A DNA stretch of 64,000 nucleotides, from positions 482,945 to 546,944 of the forward strand of contig MNCI01014546.1 of assembly GCA_015680685.1 (NCBI GenBank), in the 5' to 3' direction. The notes beneath the pieces were generated by a model. That model saw only the letters and a program-made list of their open reading frames with translations. It was not told the DNA's origin and did not search any database. Source of the DNA: Gnetum montanum. Taxonomy: Eukaryota > Streptophyta > Gnetopsida > Gnetales > Gnetaceae. A program made the translations under genes and the position numbers. Position 1 is the stretch's first letter, and each line of letters begins with the position of its first letter. Shown piece by piece: positions 9,631-18,583 of this stretch.

Positions 9631-12618
9631 TCAGGACAGACACTTTATCCTAACAAGGATAACCAGGATGAAGAAATGAGTGGAGTAGATAATTCTATCC
9701 ATCACTGCAAAGCACCGGGTTCTCACTGCATGGAATGATAATAAAATCATCACAATTGCAAACCCAAATCCAAAACCCAATCCACATGCTAACCAATATA
9801 GTAGATAATGCAGATCATTTTTGGAATGCATTGCTTTTACACCAAGGCTGTTGGGCTTCTTTTCATCTGAACATGATTTCTTAATCTGAAATCCACAGAG
9901 ACCTGGGTTATCACCAAAAGAAGATGCTGGATATGTTTCAAAGTGGGCTTCATCTGGGATCCTTCCTGTAAGCTGGTTGTGAGAGAGATTCAAAACACCC
10001 AGCATGGACAGCTGTACCAAGTCTGCTGGAATTTCTCCACTAAGAAAATTGTTTGAAAGGTCCAGACAGTCCAACTGTGATATCTGAGCCAAAGACTTGG
10101 GAATCTTTCCACTGAAGTGGTTGTATGACATGTTCAAGATTATCAACCCTTTGAGCAATCCTACTTTATCTGGAATTTCACCAGTGAATTGATTGTTGGA
10201 AACATCTATGCATCTCATTAGAGATACAACATTTTCACTGTAGTTATAATATATTCCTTTATTCACCATCTTTACCTCTGATGTTAAATTAACCTCGTGT
10301 TCATTAATAGAAAGCCTTCCTACATGATTCCAATATCCAGAATTTCCTTGAGAGGCCATCTTTGTTAAGCTTCCAAAGCCTGCTGGAAGAAAGCCTGAAA
10401 GCTTATTGGATGATACATCCAATATCTGAAGATCTTTGAGCATAAGCAATTCTTGAGGTATTTTTCCATGAAAATTGTTTGACCTCAAAATTAGTATCTT
10501 CAGATCCTTTAGCTTTCCAATCCACTTAGGAACAGATCCATGCATTTTGTTATTTCCTATATCCATTATCCATAAGACTAAGCACTTTGAAATATTTGGA
10601 ATTGCACCACTGAAATGGTTACCGTTAAGGCTAAGGACCTCAAGATTGCAACCATCAGATATATTTTTCAGAGTTAGCTGTCCGTGCAAATTATTTTGGC
10701 TCAAATCCAGCTCCATTGGATTCAGCTTCATTATCTCAACCCATGGTACCATTCCACTGATATTATTATATGCCAGAGATATGATTGGACCAAAGACTGA
10801 ACGATCTAAGACTGACCGATCGAAGAATGAACCATCAAGATCGAAGAATGAACCATCAAGAATCTTAAAGGATGAAAGAGACCCATTGAATAAGTTATGG
10901 GATAGACGGATTTCGCATATGAAACGAGGAAAGGATGAAGGCAATAAACCATACAACTTGTTTTTTTGTAGGTTGAGAACTACCAGGCTGATTAGATTTG
11001 TAACATCTGAAGGCAGGGTCCCGGAGAAGTTGTTAAAAGATAAATCTAATTCTTGTAGAGACTCGAATTTCCATATCCAAGATGGGATACTGCCAACAAG
11101 ATTGTTGTCCGATAATGCAAGATATTCTAAAAAGGGATGATGTCTAACAAAAGAAGGAAACCGCCCTTTCATGTTGCAGGAGTTCAAACCCAGGATTTTT
11201 AATTGCATCAAGGATGACCAAGTTTGACTGGATATGACTGTCAGCGAATTATGCGAAAGACTTAATGCTGTTAGGGCTGTACAATTTTTAAGTAGTGAAA
11301 GGGAAAATGTTCCGGTCAGAAGATTTGAAGATAAATCCACGTTTTTTAACCTTGTAAGCAAGGGAATGGAGGATGGAATGGATCCCTGAAGTTGATTATC
11401 GTGGAGAAGTAGGGTATTAAGTCTGGTGAGATTTCGTATTGTGGGAGGAATGAAGCCCTCAAAACGATTAGCAGAGAGTCGCAAGTTATTGAGTTCGGTC
11501 AGATTTCCTATACAAGGGGGAATGGTACCTTCAAATGCATTGGAGGACAAATCCAGGTATTTCAAAGTCGTATGAGAGCATAGTGATCTCAGAAGATTAC
11601 CACCGAAATTATTGCCACTAAGATCCAAGTATGAAAGCGAAGGATGGAAGTTCACGCTGGCAGGGGCAGGGGTATGGGTACGATACATATCAGGTGAGAT
11701 GGTACACTCAGTGCATTTGGCGGACAGGTAAACCAGGGAGGTGAGATTTGCAAAAATATTAAAAAGAGGACTAATACTAGTAAATTCACTGTTATCCAAA
11801 GAAAGAAATGTGAGATAAGTAAGATTCACAAGGCAAGCGGGCAAAGCTTCATTGACATAAATGTGATTCATGCTGAGGGTTTTAATGTTGTGGAGTTTGC
11901 ATATGGAGTTGGCCCAATTGCCGCTGTACTGCAGTGATAGCCCATCCAATCGCAGGTCTTCCAGCTTTGACAAGGATAACAAAGCCTCTGTGGGCAATAT
12001 GAGTTGGTCACTAGTATAAGGACCAAGCATGTGCCCAGCATAAGAAAGATCAAGCGTCTTGAGAGAGGAAAGATGCCCTATGTGCATGGGAATAACCTCT
12101 GAGGAAAGCAAAATCTTTGACAAATTCAAAAATATCAGATTGCGAAGGGCACCCACCTCTGGAGGAATTGAGATGCTGTCTTCTTGAAAATTCGCACTGA
12201 GATCCAGTGATTGGAGCATGTGCAGCTTGGAAATTGTTGCTAAGACCTCTGAAGATGCAACACTCTTGTTTCTGAGAAGCCCATAGCCGCCGAGAAGCCC
12301 ATACCCATAGCCGCCGAGAAGCCCATAGCCGCCTAGAGAGAGGGCCACAACATGATTGTTATCCTTGTTGCATGACACTCCTTCCCATGTGCAGCAATTT
12401 GGATTGGACTCCTGATTCCATGATGATAGGGCTTTCCTTGTATCATTCAGTGTTGCTTTGAATTGCAGAAGAACAATTCTCTCACTTGCTATGCAATAAG
12501 CAGCAGCATTGCTGTGCACTTCAGAATATTGGGCAAACACAAACACACAGAAAAACATGAGCATAAGCATCATCTGTGCACCTGCCCAAAGCATGGCCGC
12601 ATAATCACGAGTAGCCAT
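9631..12618 (-). CDS. Leucine-rich-repeat receptor-like protein (RLP, Cf-type), intact, intronless
   Basis: Encodes about 995 aa, predicted to be a type I plasma-membrane receptor with an extracellular LRR domain and no kinase; family members sense pathogen or peptide signals and act with adaptor kinases such as SOBIR1. Start chosen at ATG 12616-12618 because MATRDYAAMLW... opens a clean signal peptide (about residues 1-37); the frame extends 25 codons further up but without secretory character. Order: LRRNT (CIASERIVLLQFKATL... CCTWEGVSC), a GGYGLL repeat insert, more than 20 LRRs (LxxLDLSxNxxxGxIP), an island (about residues 750-800) before the last four LRRs, a capping motif (NPGLCGFQIKKSC), a TM helix (YLLYWLACGLGFGFGFAIVM) and a short tail with a second hydrophobic run. 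Many N-glycosylation sequons. TGA stop at 9631-9633. A single exon is usual for this family. The ligand is unknown. Confidence 0.93.
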   Translation of the reverse strand: MATRDYAAMLWAGAQMMLMLMFFCVFVFAQYSEVHSNAAAYCIASERIVLLQFKATLNDTRKALSSWNQESNPNCCTWEGVSCNKDNNHVVALSLGGYGLLGGYGYGLLGGYGLLRNKSVASSEVLATISKLHMLQSLDLSANFQEDSISIPPEVGALRNLIFLNLSKILLSSEVIPMHIGHLSSLKTLDLSYAGHMLGPYTSDQLILPTEALLSLSKLEDLRLDGLSLQYSGNWANSICKLHNIKTLSMNHIYVNEALPACLVNLTYLTFLSLDNSEFTSISPLFNIFANLTSLVYLSAKCTECTISPDMYRTHTPAPASVNFHPSLSYLDLSGNNFGGNLLRSLCSHTTLKYLDLSSNAFEGTIPPCIGNLTELNNLRLSANRFEGFIPPTIRNLTRLNTLLLHDNQLQGSIPSSIPLLTRLKNVDLSSNLLTGTFSLSLLKNCTALTALSLSHNSLTVISSQTWSSLMQLKILGLNSCNMKGRFPSFVRHHPFLEYLALSDNNLVGSIPSWIWKFESLQELDLSFNNFSGTLPSDVTNLISLVVLNLQKNKLYGLLPSSFPRFICEIRLSHNLFNGSLSSFKILDGSFFDLDGSFFDRSVLDRSVFGPIISLAYNNISGMVPWVEIMKLNPMELDLSQNNLHGQLTLKNISDGCNLEVLSLNGNHFSGAIPNISKCLVLWIMDIGNNKMHGSVPKWIGKLKDLKILILRSNNFHGKIPQELLMLKDLQILDVSSNKLSGFLPAGFGSLTKMASQGNSGYWNHVGRLSINEHEVNLTSEVKMVNKGIYYNYSENVVSLMRCIDVSNNQFTGEIPDKVGLLKGLIILNMSYNHFSGKIPKSLAQISQLDCLDLSNNFLSGEIPADLVQLSMLGVLNLSHNQLTGRIPDEAHFETYPASSFGDNPGLCGFQIKKSCSDEKKPNSLGVKAMHSKNDLHYLLYWLACGLGFGFGFAIVMILLSFHAVRTRCFAVMDRIIYSTHFFILVILVRIKCLS

Positions 12619-12960
12619 GATATCTCTCTCTATCGAACATGAACATGTATAAGAGGAAGGGAATGGATCGAAATATATTATACACTGAAACAAAGGAGAA
12701 TTGTGAGATTGGTGTTTGGTGAGTCAACAAGACGATTGGAAAACTCAGAGAGGAGAGCACAGATTCCACACGGTGTTTGAATATACACCAATCTTTTTGT
12801 CGCACAGCAATAACTTCCATATACCCATAAATGATGTAGACATCTTTCATAAATGCACCTGATAGTGGGGAGCACAGAGTCTGTGGATTCGGAATTCCAC
12901 GCCAGGCAACACACAATTTTGACAATAGAAGTTAATCAATGTTTTCGTTTCAGACTAAAA
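12619..12960 (-). promoter_or_regulatory. Leader and core-promoter zone of the RLP gene
   Basis: Immediately upstream of the receptor start. On the gene strand a TATA-like GTATAATATATT lies at about 12669-12680, some 55-60 bp before the ATG, followed by a CT-rich leader with GATAGAGAGAGATATC before ATG. If this is the TATA box the leader would be very short (about 25-30 nt), so an alternative start further up cannot be excluded. Minus-strand open frames here (12605-12925) are not convincing as genes. Confidence 0.4.
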
Positions 12961-13333
12961 TTAATAACATGAGAATTTTCAGCCATTTTCTTCCGTGATC
13001 TTTACGTAGTGGAGACTTGACTAAATTGATAATATGACAATTTCCAGCCATTTTCTTCCGTGATCTTTACGCAGAGTAAAATTGACTAAATTCATGACAA
13101 CTTTCGACCCTTTTATCCCGTGATCTTTACGCAGAGCAAACTTGACTAAATTCATGACAATTTACGGCCATTTTCTCCCGTGATGTGACTACATTGATAA
13201 CATGACAATTTCAGTCAGTTTCTCCTTTCCGTGATCATGACAAATCACTCATTTTCTCCTTACCGTGATCTTTGCGCAGAAGAAACTTGACTAGATTCAT
13301 AAAGTGACAATTTTACGTTGGGAAGACTTGACC
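12961..13333. repeat. Degenerate ~60-bp tandem repeats with W-box cores, upstream of the RLP gene
   Basis: Five to six imperfect units of 45-67 bp. The consensus contains ATGACAATTT, CCATTTTCT, CCGTGATCTTTACGCAG and ACTTGACTAAATTCAT. The WRKY-binding W-box core TTGAC[C/T] occurs at 13017-13022, 13082-13087, 13142-13147, 13287-13292 and, just beyond the array, 13328-13333. The fourth unit has GTGACT at 13185-13190, losing the core. The array lies 343-715 bp upstream of the receptor ATG. W-box function is established for WRKY factors in general; here it is inferred from sequence only. Confidence 0.75.
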
Positions 13334-13796
13334 TGCCGCCCTCCGAACGCAAAGGGTTATGCTGAATATTCAAATGAAACATCTTAAAAATTATTGCAGC
13401 TGACACTGAATATTCAAATCAACACATCTATAAATTTGAATATTATTATCATTATGGATTTGGCTGATTTGTTACAAATTTATATTGGATATTTTTTTAA
13501 TAATGTTTTTAGTACTCAGAACAAACACTTAAATAAACAATGACAGAATAAACTTGACAGAGAGGATGTAATGAAATTAAAGAATGAGTAGAGGAAGAGA
13601 GGATGAATAAGTGATTCTGTTTTTATGAATCTCATTTCCTCGTCCAACAGTCTGTAAAACATAAAGTTTATTTATTATTAAGATCATCTTAGATATATAA
13701 GCTAATATCTTAAAAACATTTTAATTCTCAAAAATCAAATACCAAGAAGATATGGCCAGTGCTGGGCAAATGGTCTCTCACTTCAATATCCCACAT
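13334..13796. other. AT-rich upstream intergenic DNA
   Basis: No gene seen. A short word, GAATATTCAAAT, is repeated at about 13364 and 13407 (TGAATATTCAAAT...). Otherwise plain AT-rich sequence. Confidence 0.5.
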
Positions 13797-14270
13797 TCAC
13801 GAAACAAAATCAGAATTATTAGCAATGTGTCTCCATTCTTGCCCCAATGAGCTATTAGCATAGAATTTCACCGTCCTGTTATCTTTCATACTTGTTGCTA
13901 ATTTAACCTTTGGGTTATCTGAACATTTTATTTTCCTCTGTTTACACCAGTTTTGCCATAATTTACTCCAAAACAAATCTTGATGCCTGGATATGGTGAA
14001 GTGGTTTGTAAATCTGCAGGTTTTCTTTATTCTGAGAAATGTGCAAAAATTTGGTCGTGGAACATTTGGGATTTTTGCATCATAAATGGAGTTCATCAAG
14101 CTGAGTTAACAGAGACTTACATTTTTTGAAGTACCAGATAGTTCTACAATTTTCACAGATAATGGTTAAGTTCGTCGTTTTGCAGTGATCTTCATCATCA
14201 AGATACAAAATTAATGTAAATTTGGGAAAACATGAAGTAAAACCAATAAGCTAAATTTGAGGGTAAAGCA
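13797..14270 (-). repeat. Unidentified dispersed repeat A, copy 1 (coding-like)
   Basis: About 300 bp (13960-14270) is clearly similar to 30050-30400 (shared words include GTAAAACCAATAAGCTAAATTT, GAACATTTGGGATTTTTGCAT, TTTTGCAGTGATC). On the minus strand both copies conserve Cys-containing readings such as LDELHL-CKNPKCST and DDEDHCK, and copy 1 has a GTAAGT and a CAG flanking a short gap, as if it came from a spliced gene. A 100-codon open frame (13797-14099) overlaps it. I do not recognise the family; an uncharacterised TE or a gene fragment are both possible. Confidence 0.5.
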
Positions 14271-14689
14271 CTGTTTCTATTACAAAGTTAACAATGTTTC
14301 ATTATTACCATACTAAACAAACTTCACTTCATCCCCACCGAACGGTTTAGATTAGTTACAAACTTGTTTACCTTCATCCGCGGTGATCCGGAAAAACCTG
14401 CTGCAGTGTTCTTTGTAGGCCCCTGTGAAGGACATATCATCTGAAGTAAGTTATTACTGATGTGGACTTTCGGAGGTGAAGTTTGACCGCCTTACCAAAT
14501 AGTCTCTTTACGTGTTCTGGCCTTTGTTTTAATTGGATAACATTCATTGGTGACATATTTCGTTAATGAAATCATTAGCGAAATCCCAACTTTGCAAAGT
14601 TACATCATTCCTTTAAAGTCGGGTTTGAGACGAACTCCACGTTATCTAACTTGTGGGAGAAGAAAGTCATTGATTAGCATGATTTTAGA
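14271..14689. other. Non-coding stretch
   Basis: Between repeat A and the LINE 3' end. Slightly GC-richer than its neighbours; no gene, RNA or element recognised. Confidence 0.4.
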
Positions 14690-14863
14690 AGTTGTCGTAA
14701 GAATTGAAATTTGTTCATGTTCATAGGTCCTATAAATTTATTGGATAGTAAAAATATATATGTTATGACAAAACATCAATAAAAAATTACTAAGTATTTT
14801 TAGTAATATTTTGAACAAATCAACCAAATTTGTAACTGTAATATTTTATCTATGTGTAATATG
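14690..14863 (-). pseudogene. LINE C-terminal domain, copy 1, downstream half
   Basis: Minus-strand reading NITVTNLVDLFKIL...NIYIFTIQ aligns with DIIVVSLVNLFQIL...MYTFTI of the copy at 28404-28595. It is the second half of a Cys-rich LINE C-terminal domain whose first half is at 26855-27070. The two halves were separated by insertion of an L1-type LINE: the word ATCTATGTGTAATATG occurs at 14848-14863 and again at 26855-26870. Confidence 0.7.
14848..14863. repeat. 16-bp target-site duplication of the L1-type LINE (left copy)
   Basis: ATCTATGTGTAATATG, identical to 26855-26870. Length is in the range normal for L1 target-primed integration. Collapsing the two copies restores similarity to the continuous relative at 28385-28700. 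Confidence 0.85.
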
Positions 14864-15406
14864 GGGGATGGGGGGGAGGGGGAAGGGGGGGCGGGTGTCG
14901 GACCCCAAAAAGTTATATTAATATTTAAAAAGTGTATCAATTACAATAACTTGAATAAGGCATAGGGTTAAGGAGAAAGGGGAAGCTGTGAGCACTCTGA
15001 ATGAAACTTAGGAACAACCTTAAAAAATGAATGAGTATTAAAGAAGGAAACCCGAATTGGGACACTGCCAAACAACCACACATGCTGCCTCATTACAAGA
15101 TAGAATGACATAGAATAAGATTAGGCAAAGAGCTCTCAATTCAGGACAGAGAGAGTTCCAGTGGTGACTCCACACAACTCCACACAATAGAACAGGGAAG
15201 CTTCCTTGTAGAGATTATTGATGATGAGTGATACTGGAACGCACAGGTCTTTCCCATGGCTACAAAAGATGAACCAACTGATGACTATCCAGATTAAACG
15301 TGGAGGCTTGAGATGTGAGTTGGAAATGAATGAGGCGAAAGATCCGCGACTTCTCCGACTTGGTGAGCAAACATTTATTAGAATAATCTATCCTTTGAAA
15401 TATAAC
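14864..15406 (-). mobile_element. L1-type LINE, 3' part (left of the E2 insertion)
   Basis: Continues the LINE ORF of 26253-26854 after E2. On the minus strand the frame from about 15406 down to 15258 (SNKCLLTKSEKSRIFRLIHF, QLTSQASTFN) is exactly in phase with the open frame ending at 26253 once E2 and one ATAAC copy are removed. 14900-15257 has no clear coding sequence and would be the 3' UTR. The 3' end is unusual: next to the target-site duplication stands a G-run block (14863-14895), that is, a C-rich tail on the LINE strand instead of poly(A). Confidence 0.7.
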
Positions 15407-17322
15407 TGATGAGTGGCGAGATGCCCCTACACTCAACCATACGAATACGAGTGTTTTCACGCGCGATTTGGTCGAACTTCGCAGATGGACTAGTTGTGGC
15501 ACCTAGATCGTTAACCTTAGGTCGCAATTTGTTGTCCTCCCACCTGGACTAGTATTAGCTTTGTCACATATGGTTTAGTCCAAAGTGAGGTGTATGATGT
15601 GTTCCTAATTCTAACGCTACTCCTGAAGGTAGTGGAAAATAATATTAACTATGCTAAACTAGGAGGAAAAGGTAAGAAAATCTAATCTAGCCTAAGTGCG
15701 ATGAGCATTTGATTACTTGATTATCCATACACATCTTAGACCTCGTGCACGACTACCACTGGATTTACCAAGCGTAGATCCTAGGTACGCCACTGGGATA
15801 TGAAGTAGTCACACTTAAATGCTCGTAATCAAGTCATACTCATTCCACATTACTAGGAGTTAAGGGTGAGAGAGGAAGTAGTAAATAACAATTAAATAAA
15901 CAAAGAAATAACAAAGTGAATGCTGCAATGATGAAGTAATCTCGATCTTTATTGTCGGTCATGTGCGTATCCAAGTATGTCACACTCGAATAAAGAATGT
16001 CATACAATTACATTCACCACACTGCAGGCAGACACTAAAAAATAATCTAACACTGGAGGGATCAAACTACCAGACTTTAGCTACAATCTAAACTATGATG
16101 ATAAATAAGGTGTTGAGGCCAACCTCACCCATGCTAGGCATAGGGCCTTGTTTGAACAAGTTTAATATTGCAAAAAATATAAAAATAAAAAATAAAAATA
16201 AAATCTTGACATAAACCATAAAACTTAAGGCTTATTTTTTTTTGGCTCATTTTCTTATTTCAGTTTTATTGCGTTGCAGTTGACATGGCAAAGGCAATTG
16301 GAGGTTTAGGGTTAGGGTTTCTCCCGCATGCTGCTATTTACAACAGAGCCAACCAAAGCCAAAGAGGGGGGCAGAGTCAGAGTTTGGAAGAACCATTTTC
16401 TGTTCTGCGGCTAGTAAGGTGGGGCACTGATTAGGGCCTTCACTCGCTCTAGTAGTGCCTTTCGGCAGCCTTTCTCTGCGCCACATACTCCAACAATTGG
16501 CACCAAAGATACTGACAACGGAGGCATTTTTGGCAGTCTTCTCTCATTTGCTGGTAGGCGACAGAACACGGTAGGAGCGTGAAATGCGCAGTGAACATCA
16601 ACAGCAATTGCAAGTAGATTGTAGATGATAGTGTGTTTTCCCTGCAGTAACAATTGCTGAACGACGGTTTTCTGTTTTCTCATACAGAAATAGATGCGTT
16701 GTTTTTTCCTTTTCTACCCATGCGGCAAAGACCAATGCCCAATAGCAGTAGTGCCAACGTGGACACCGTGAGGGGTATCAGTAGAAGTCTTCCTTTTTGC
16801 CTATAAACAGAAACCTGTCTTCTTTATTTATTTGCTTTCAAACAACACGACAGAGTTTTCTCTCTGCCATCTCCAAGCAGAGAAGCAGCCACGGTGGCAG
16901 ATAACTTTTATAGTTCTCAATATTATTATTTGCATTTTATTTTGAATTATTTATTGTACTCTTTTAAAGTGCACAAATTATTTAACTTTTCAATATTCTT
17001 ATTAAATTTAAAGCTTTCAATATTTTGTTTAAAATATTGTTATTATTGTTTTGTCACATAGCCCTTTCCAGTTGAGACTATTCCTGGGTTTCCGTACCCA
17101 TATGGGAGGCACCCTAGGCGATAGTTTCCTAAAACGAGTTTTCACATGTGTTGGCGGCATGTCCAAAATTTACGCATCAACACAAGGGAGAGCCGGTTCT
17201 TATTTATAGACATTGCGGCGGACTACGATATCGCGTACGCAATATCACGGGGGATGCGATATTGTGGCGGACATGTTATCGCATACGTGATATCATGGCC
17301 CATGCGATATCATGTCCCATCA
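15407..17322 (-). repeat. E2 3' LTR, interrupted by a solo LTR
   Basis: LTR sequence at 15407-16110 and 17183-17322 aligns with the 5' LTR (25426-26252). The gap is a foreign 1.07-kb insertion (16111-17182). The right part has the GCGATATCGC-type words (17220-17310). Immediately inside, 17323 onward reads TACCCCCACGACTGAAT, the complement of the polypurine tract. Confidence 0.88.
16111..17182 (+). mobile_element. Solo LTR of an unrelated retrotransposon
   Basis: Starts TGTTGAGGCC and ends GCATCAACA, so it has TG...CA ends with an inverted TGTTG/CAACA terminus. Flanks are TAAGG (16106-16110) and CAAGG (17183-17187), a 5-bp duplication with one C/T change; the uninterrupted sister LTR shows one such site near 26120. 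A TATA box (CTATAAACAG, 16801-16810) implies plus orientation. No internal coding region, hence a solo LTR left by LTR-LTR recombination. Telomere-like TTTAGGGTTAGGGTTT at about 16305-16320. Confidence 0.8.
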
Positions 17323-17478
17323 TACCCCCACGACTGAATAAAAACTCATCCTCGAGTTACAATGATTACACAATGGATAGATATGAGATTATTAGATGGG
17401 GAAAACAAAAAATGAAATGATGTCGCAGTGTGGGAAGACACAACATAAAAAAAATGCTATAACTACAAAAAAGTGGAA

Positions 17479-18012
17479 CTCATGTAGTTCCTGGTGACGG
17501 TGGCTCCTTCATCGGAACTTTCCCTTTATCATGTGCTCCAGGCTTTGAAGCTTGATGGTGTTGAAGTATGGCCTGGAGCTTCTCCTCTTCAGTCCGAGGG
17601 TCTTGCATCGTCCATGCTAGTGTTCCAATGTTTGATGGAGTCAACACCTCCCACGGACATGGTAGTTGCAGGAACATCTAGTTGGCTTTGACATACCATG
17701 CCGCGAACACCTCTCATTCCTCCCCATAGGCTTTAGCTTTGTCTTTGTATTCATGAAGATTTGTTAGCCTTCAAGCCAAGTCAGTTGCAACATCTTTCTG
17801 TCCTTGGTAGCTTGCTTTTACCACCTTGAGTTTAGAATTTGCAACATCCAATTTTTCAACCAGCTTCTTGCGTTTTGAAAATTCTGCTTTATATTTGATA
17901 TGGGTGGAAGCTACCTGCTGTTCGAGCTCTATTCTCGGGTGCCCTACTGTTAACATGGCAAGGTTGGCATACCTAAGGTTTGCCAACTCCATGTATTTTG
18001 TCAAGTCCTAGA
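17479..18012 (-). pseudogene. Duplicate of the E2 env-position ORF C-terminus
   Basis: Minus-strand fragments (about 17480-17677 and 17771-18004) repeat the last about 175 codons of the main ORF at 18584-19117, including ELANLRYANLAML, KLDVANSKL, SYQGQKDVAT and the end PSPGTT. By eye the first 185 bp differ at roughly 15-17% of sites from the main copy, more than the about 6% between the E2 LTRs. The segment ends abruptly at about 18012 against a partial LTR. Confidence 0.8.
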
Positions 18013-18414
18013 TCGCGATGAGCAACTGATTCCTTGACTAACCGTACACATTCATAAATGCTCGTAATCAAGTCATACTCATACCGCGCTACTGTAGATA
18101 ATAGATAACATTAAATAAATAAATAAAAAAATAAATAACAAAGTGAATGCTGCAATGATGAAGTAATCTCGATCTTTATTGCTAGTCATGTGCGTGTCCA
18201 AGTATGTCACACTCGAATAAAGACACTGTACAACCACATTCACCACACTGCGGGCAAACACTGGAAAAATAAACTAACTCTAGAGAGATCAAACTGCCAG
18301 AGTTTTACTACAATCTAACTGGGATCTCTTTACAAGGAAGAGTCACTTCTTATTTATAGACATTGCGGTGGACTGCGATATCGCGGCCCATGCGATATCA
18401 TGTCCTATCATACC
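18013..18414 (-). repeat. Internal truncated LTR within E2
   Basis: From GCGATGAGCAACTGATT to TGTCCTATCA this matches the right half (U3, TATA and part of R, in element sense) of the family-1 LTR, including the CTTATTTATAGACATTG promoter block (about 18348) and GCGATATCGC words (18376-18410). It is followed by its own polypurine-tract complement (TACCCCCATGACTGAAT, 18415 on). The first about 300 bp of the inverted LTR are missing. Confidence 0.82.
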
Positions 18415-18583
18415 CCCATGACTGAATGAAAACTCGTCCTCAAGTTACAAAGAGAATAAGTTCCATTGATTACACAGTGGATAGGTATGAGATTATTAAC
18501 TGGAAAAATGAAATAAAATAATTCCGTAGTGTGGGAAGGACACAACACATAAAAATACTACAACTATTACAAAAATGGGGAAC

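Noticed and set aside
10475-11140. 221-codon plus-strand open frame
   Set aside because: Antisense shadow of the LRR repeats of the receptor gene; composition follows the complement of LRR codons.
9631-12618. Receptor kinase (LRR-RLK) identity
   Set aside because: After the transmembrane helix only about 30 residues remain and no kinase subdomains are encoded downstream, so it is an RLP.
12619-12925. Minus-strand frames (78-106 codons) upstream of the receptor and the 25-codon N-terminal extension
   Set aside because: They overlap the leader/promoter, lack motifs, and the extension lacks signal-peptide character whereas the internal Met opens a clean one.
16302-16322. Telomere-like TTTAGGGTTAGGG tract
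   Set aside because: Only two or three units inside a solo LTR; not an interstitial telomere array.
16411-16683. 90-codon minus frame
   Set aside because: Lies inside a non-coding solo LTR, no motifs.
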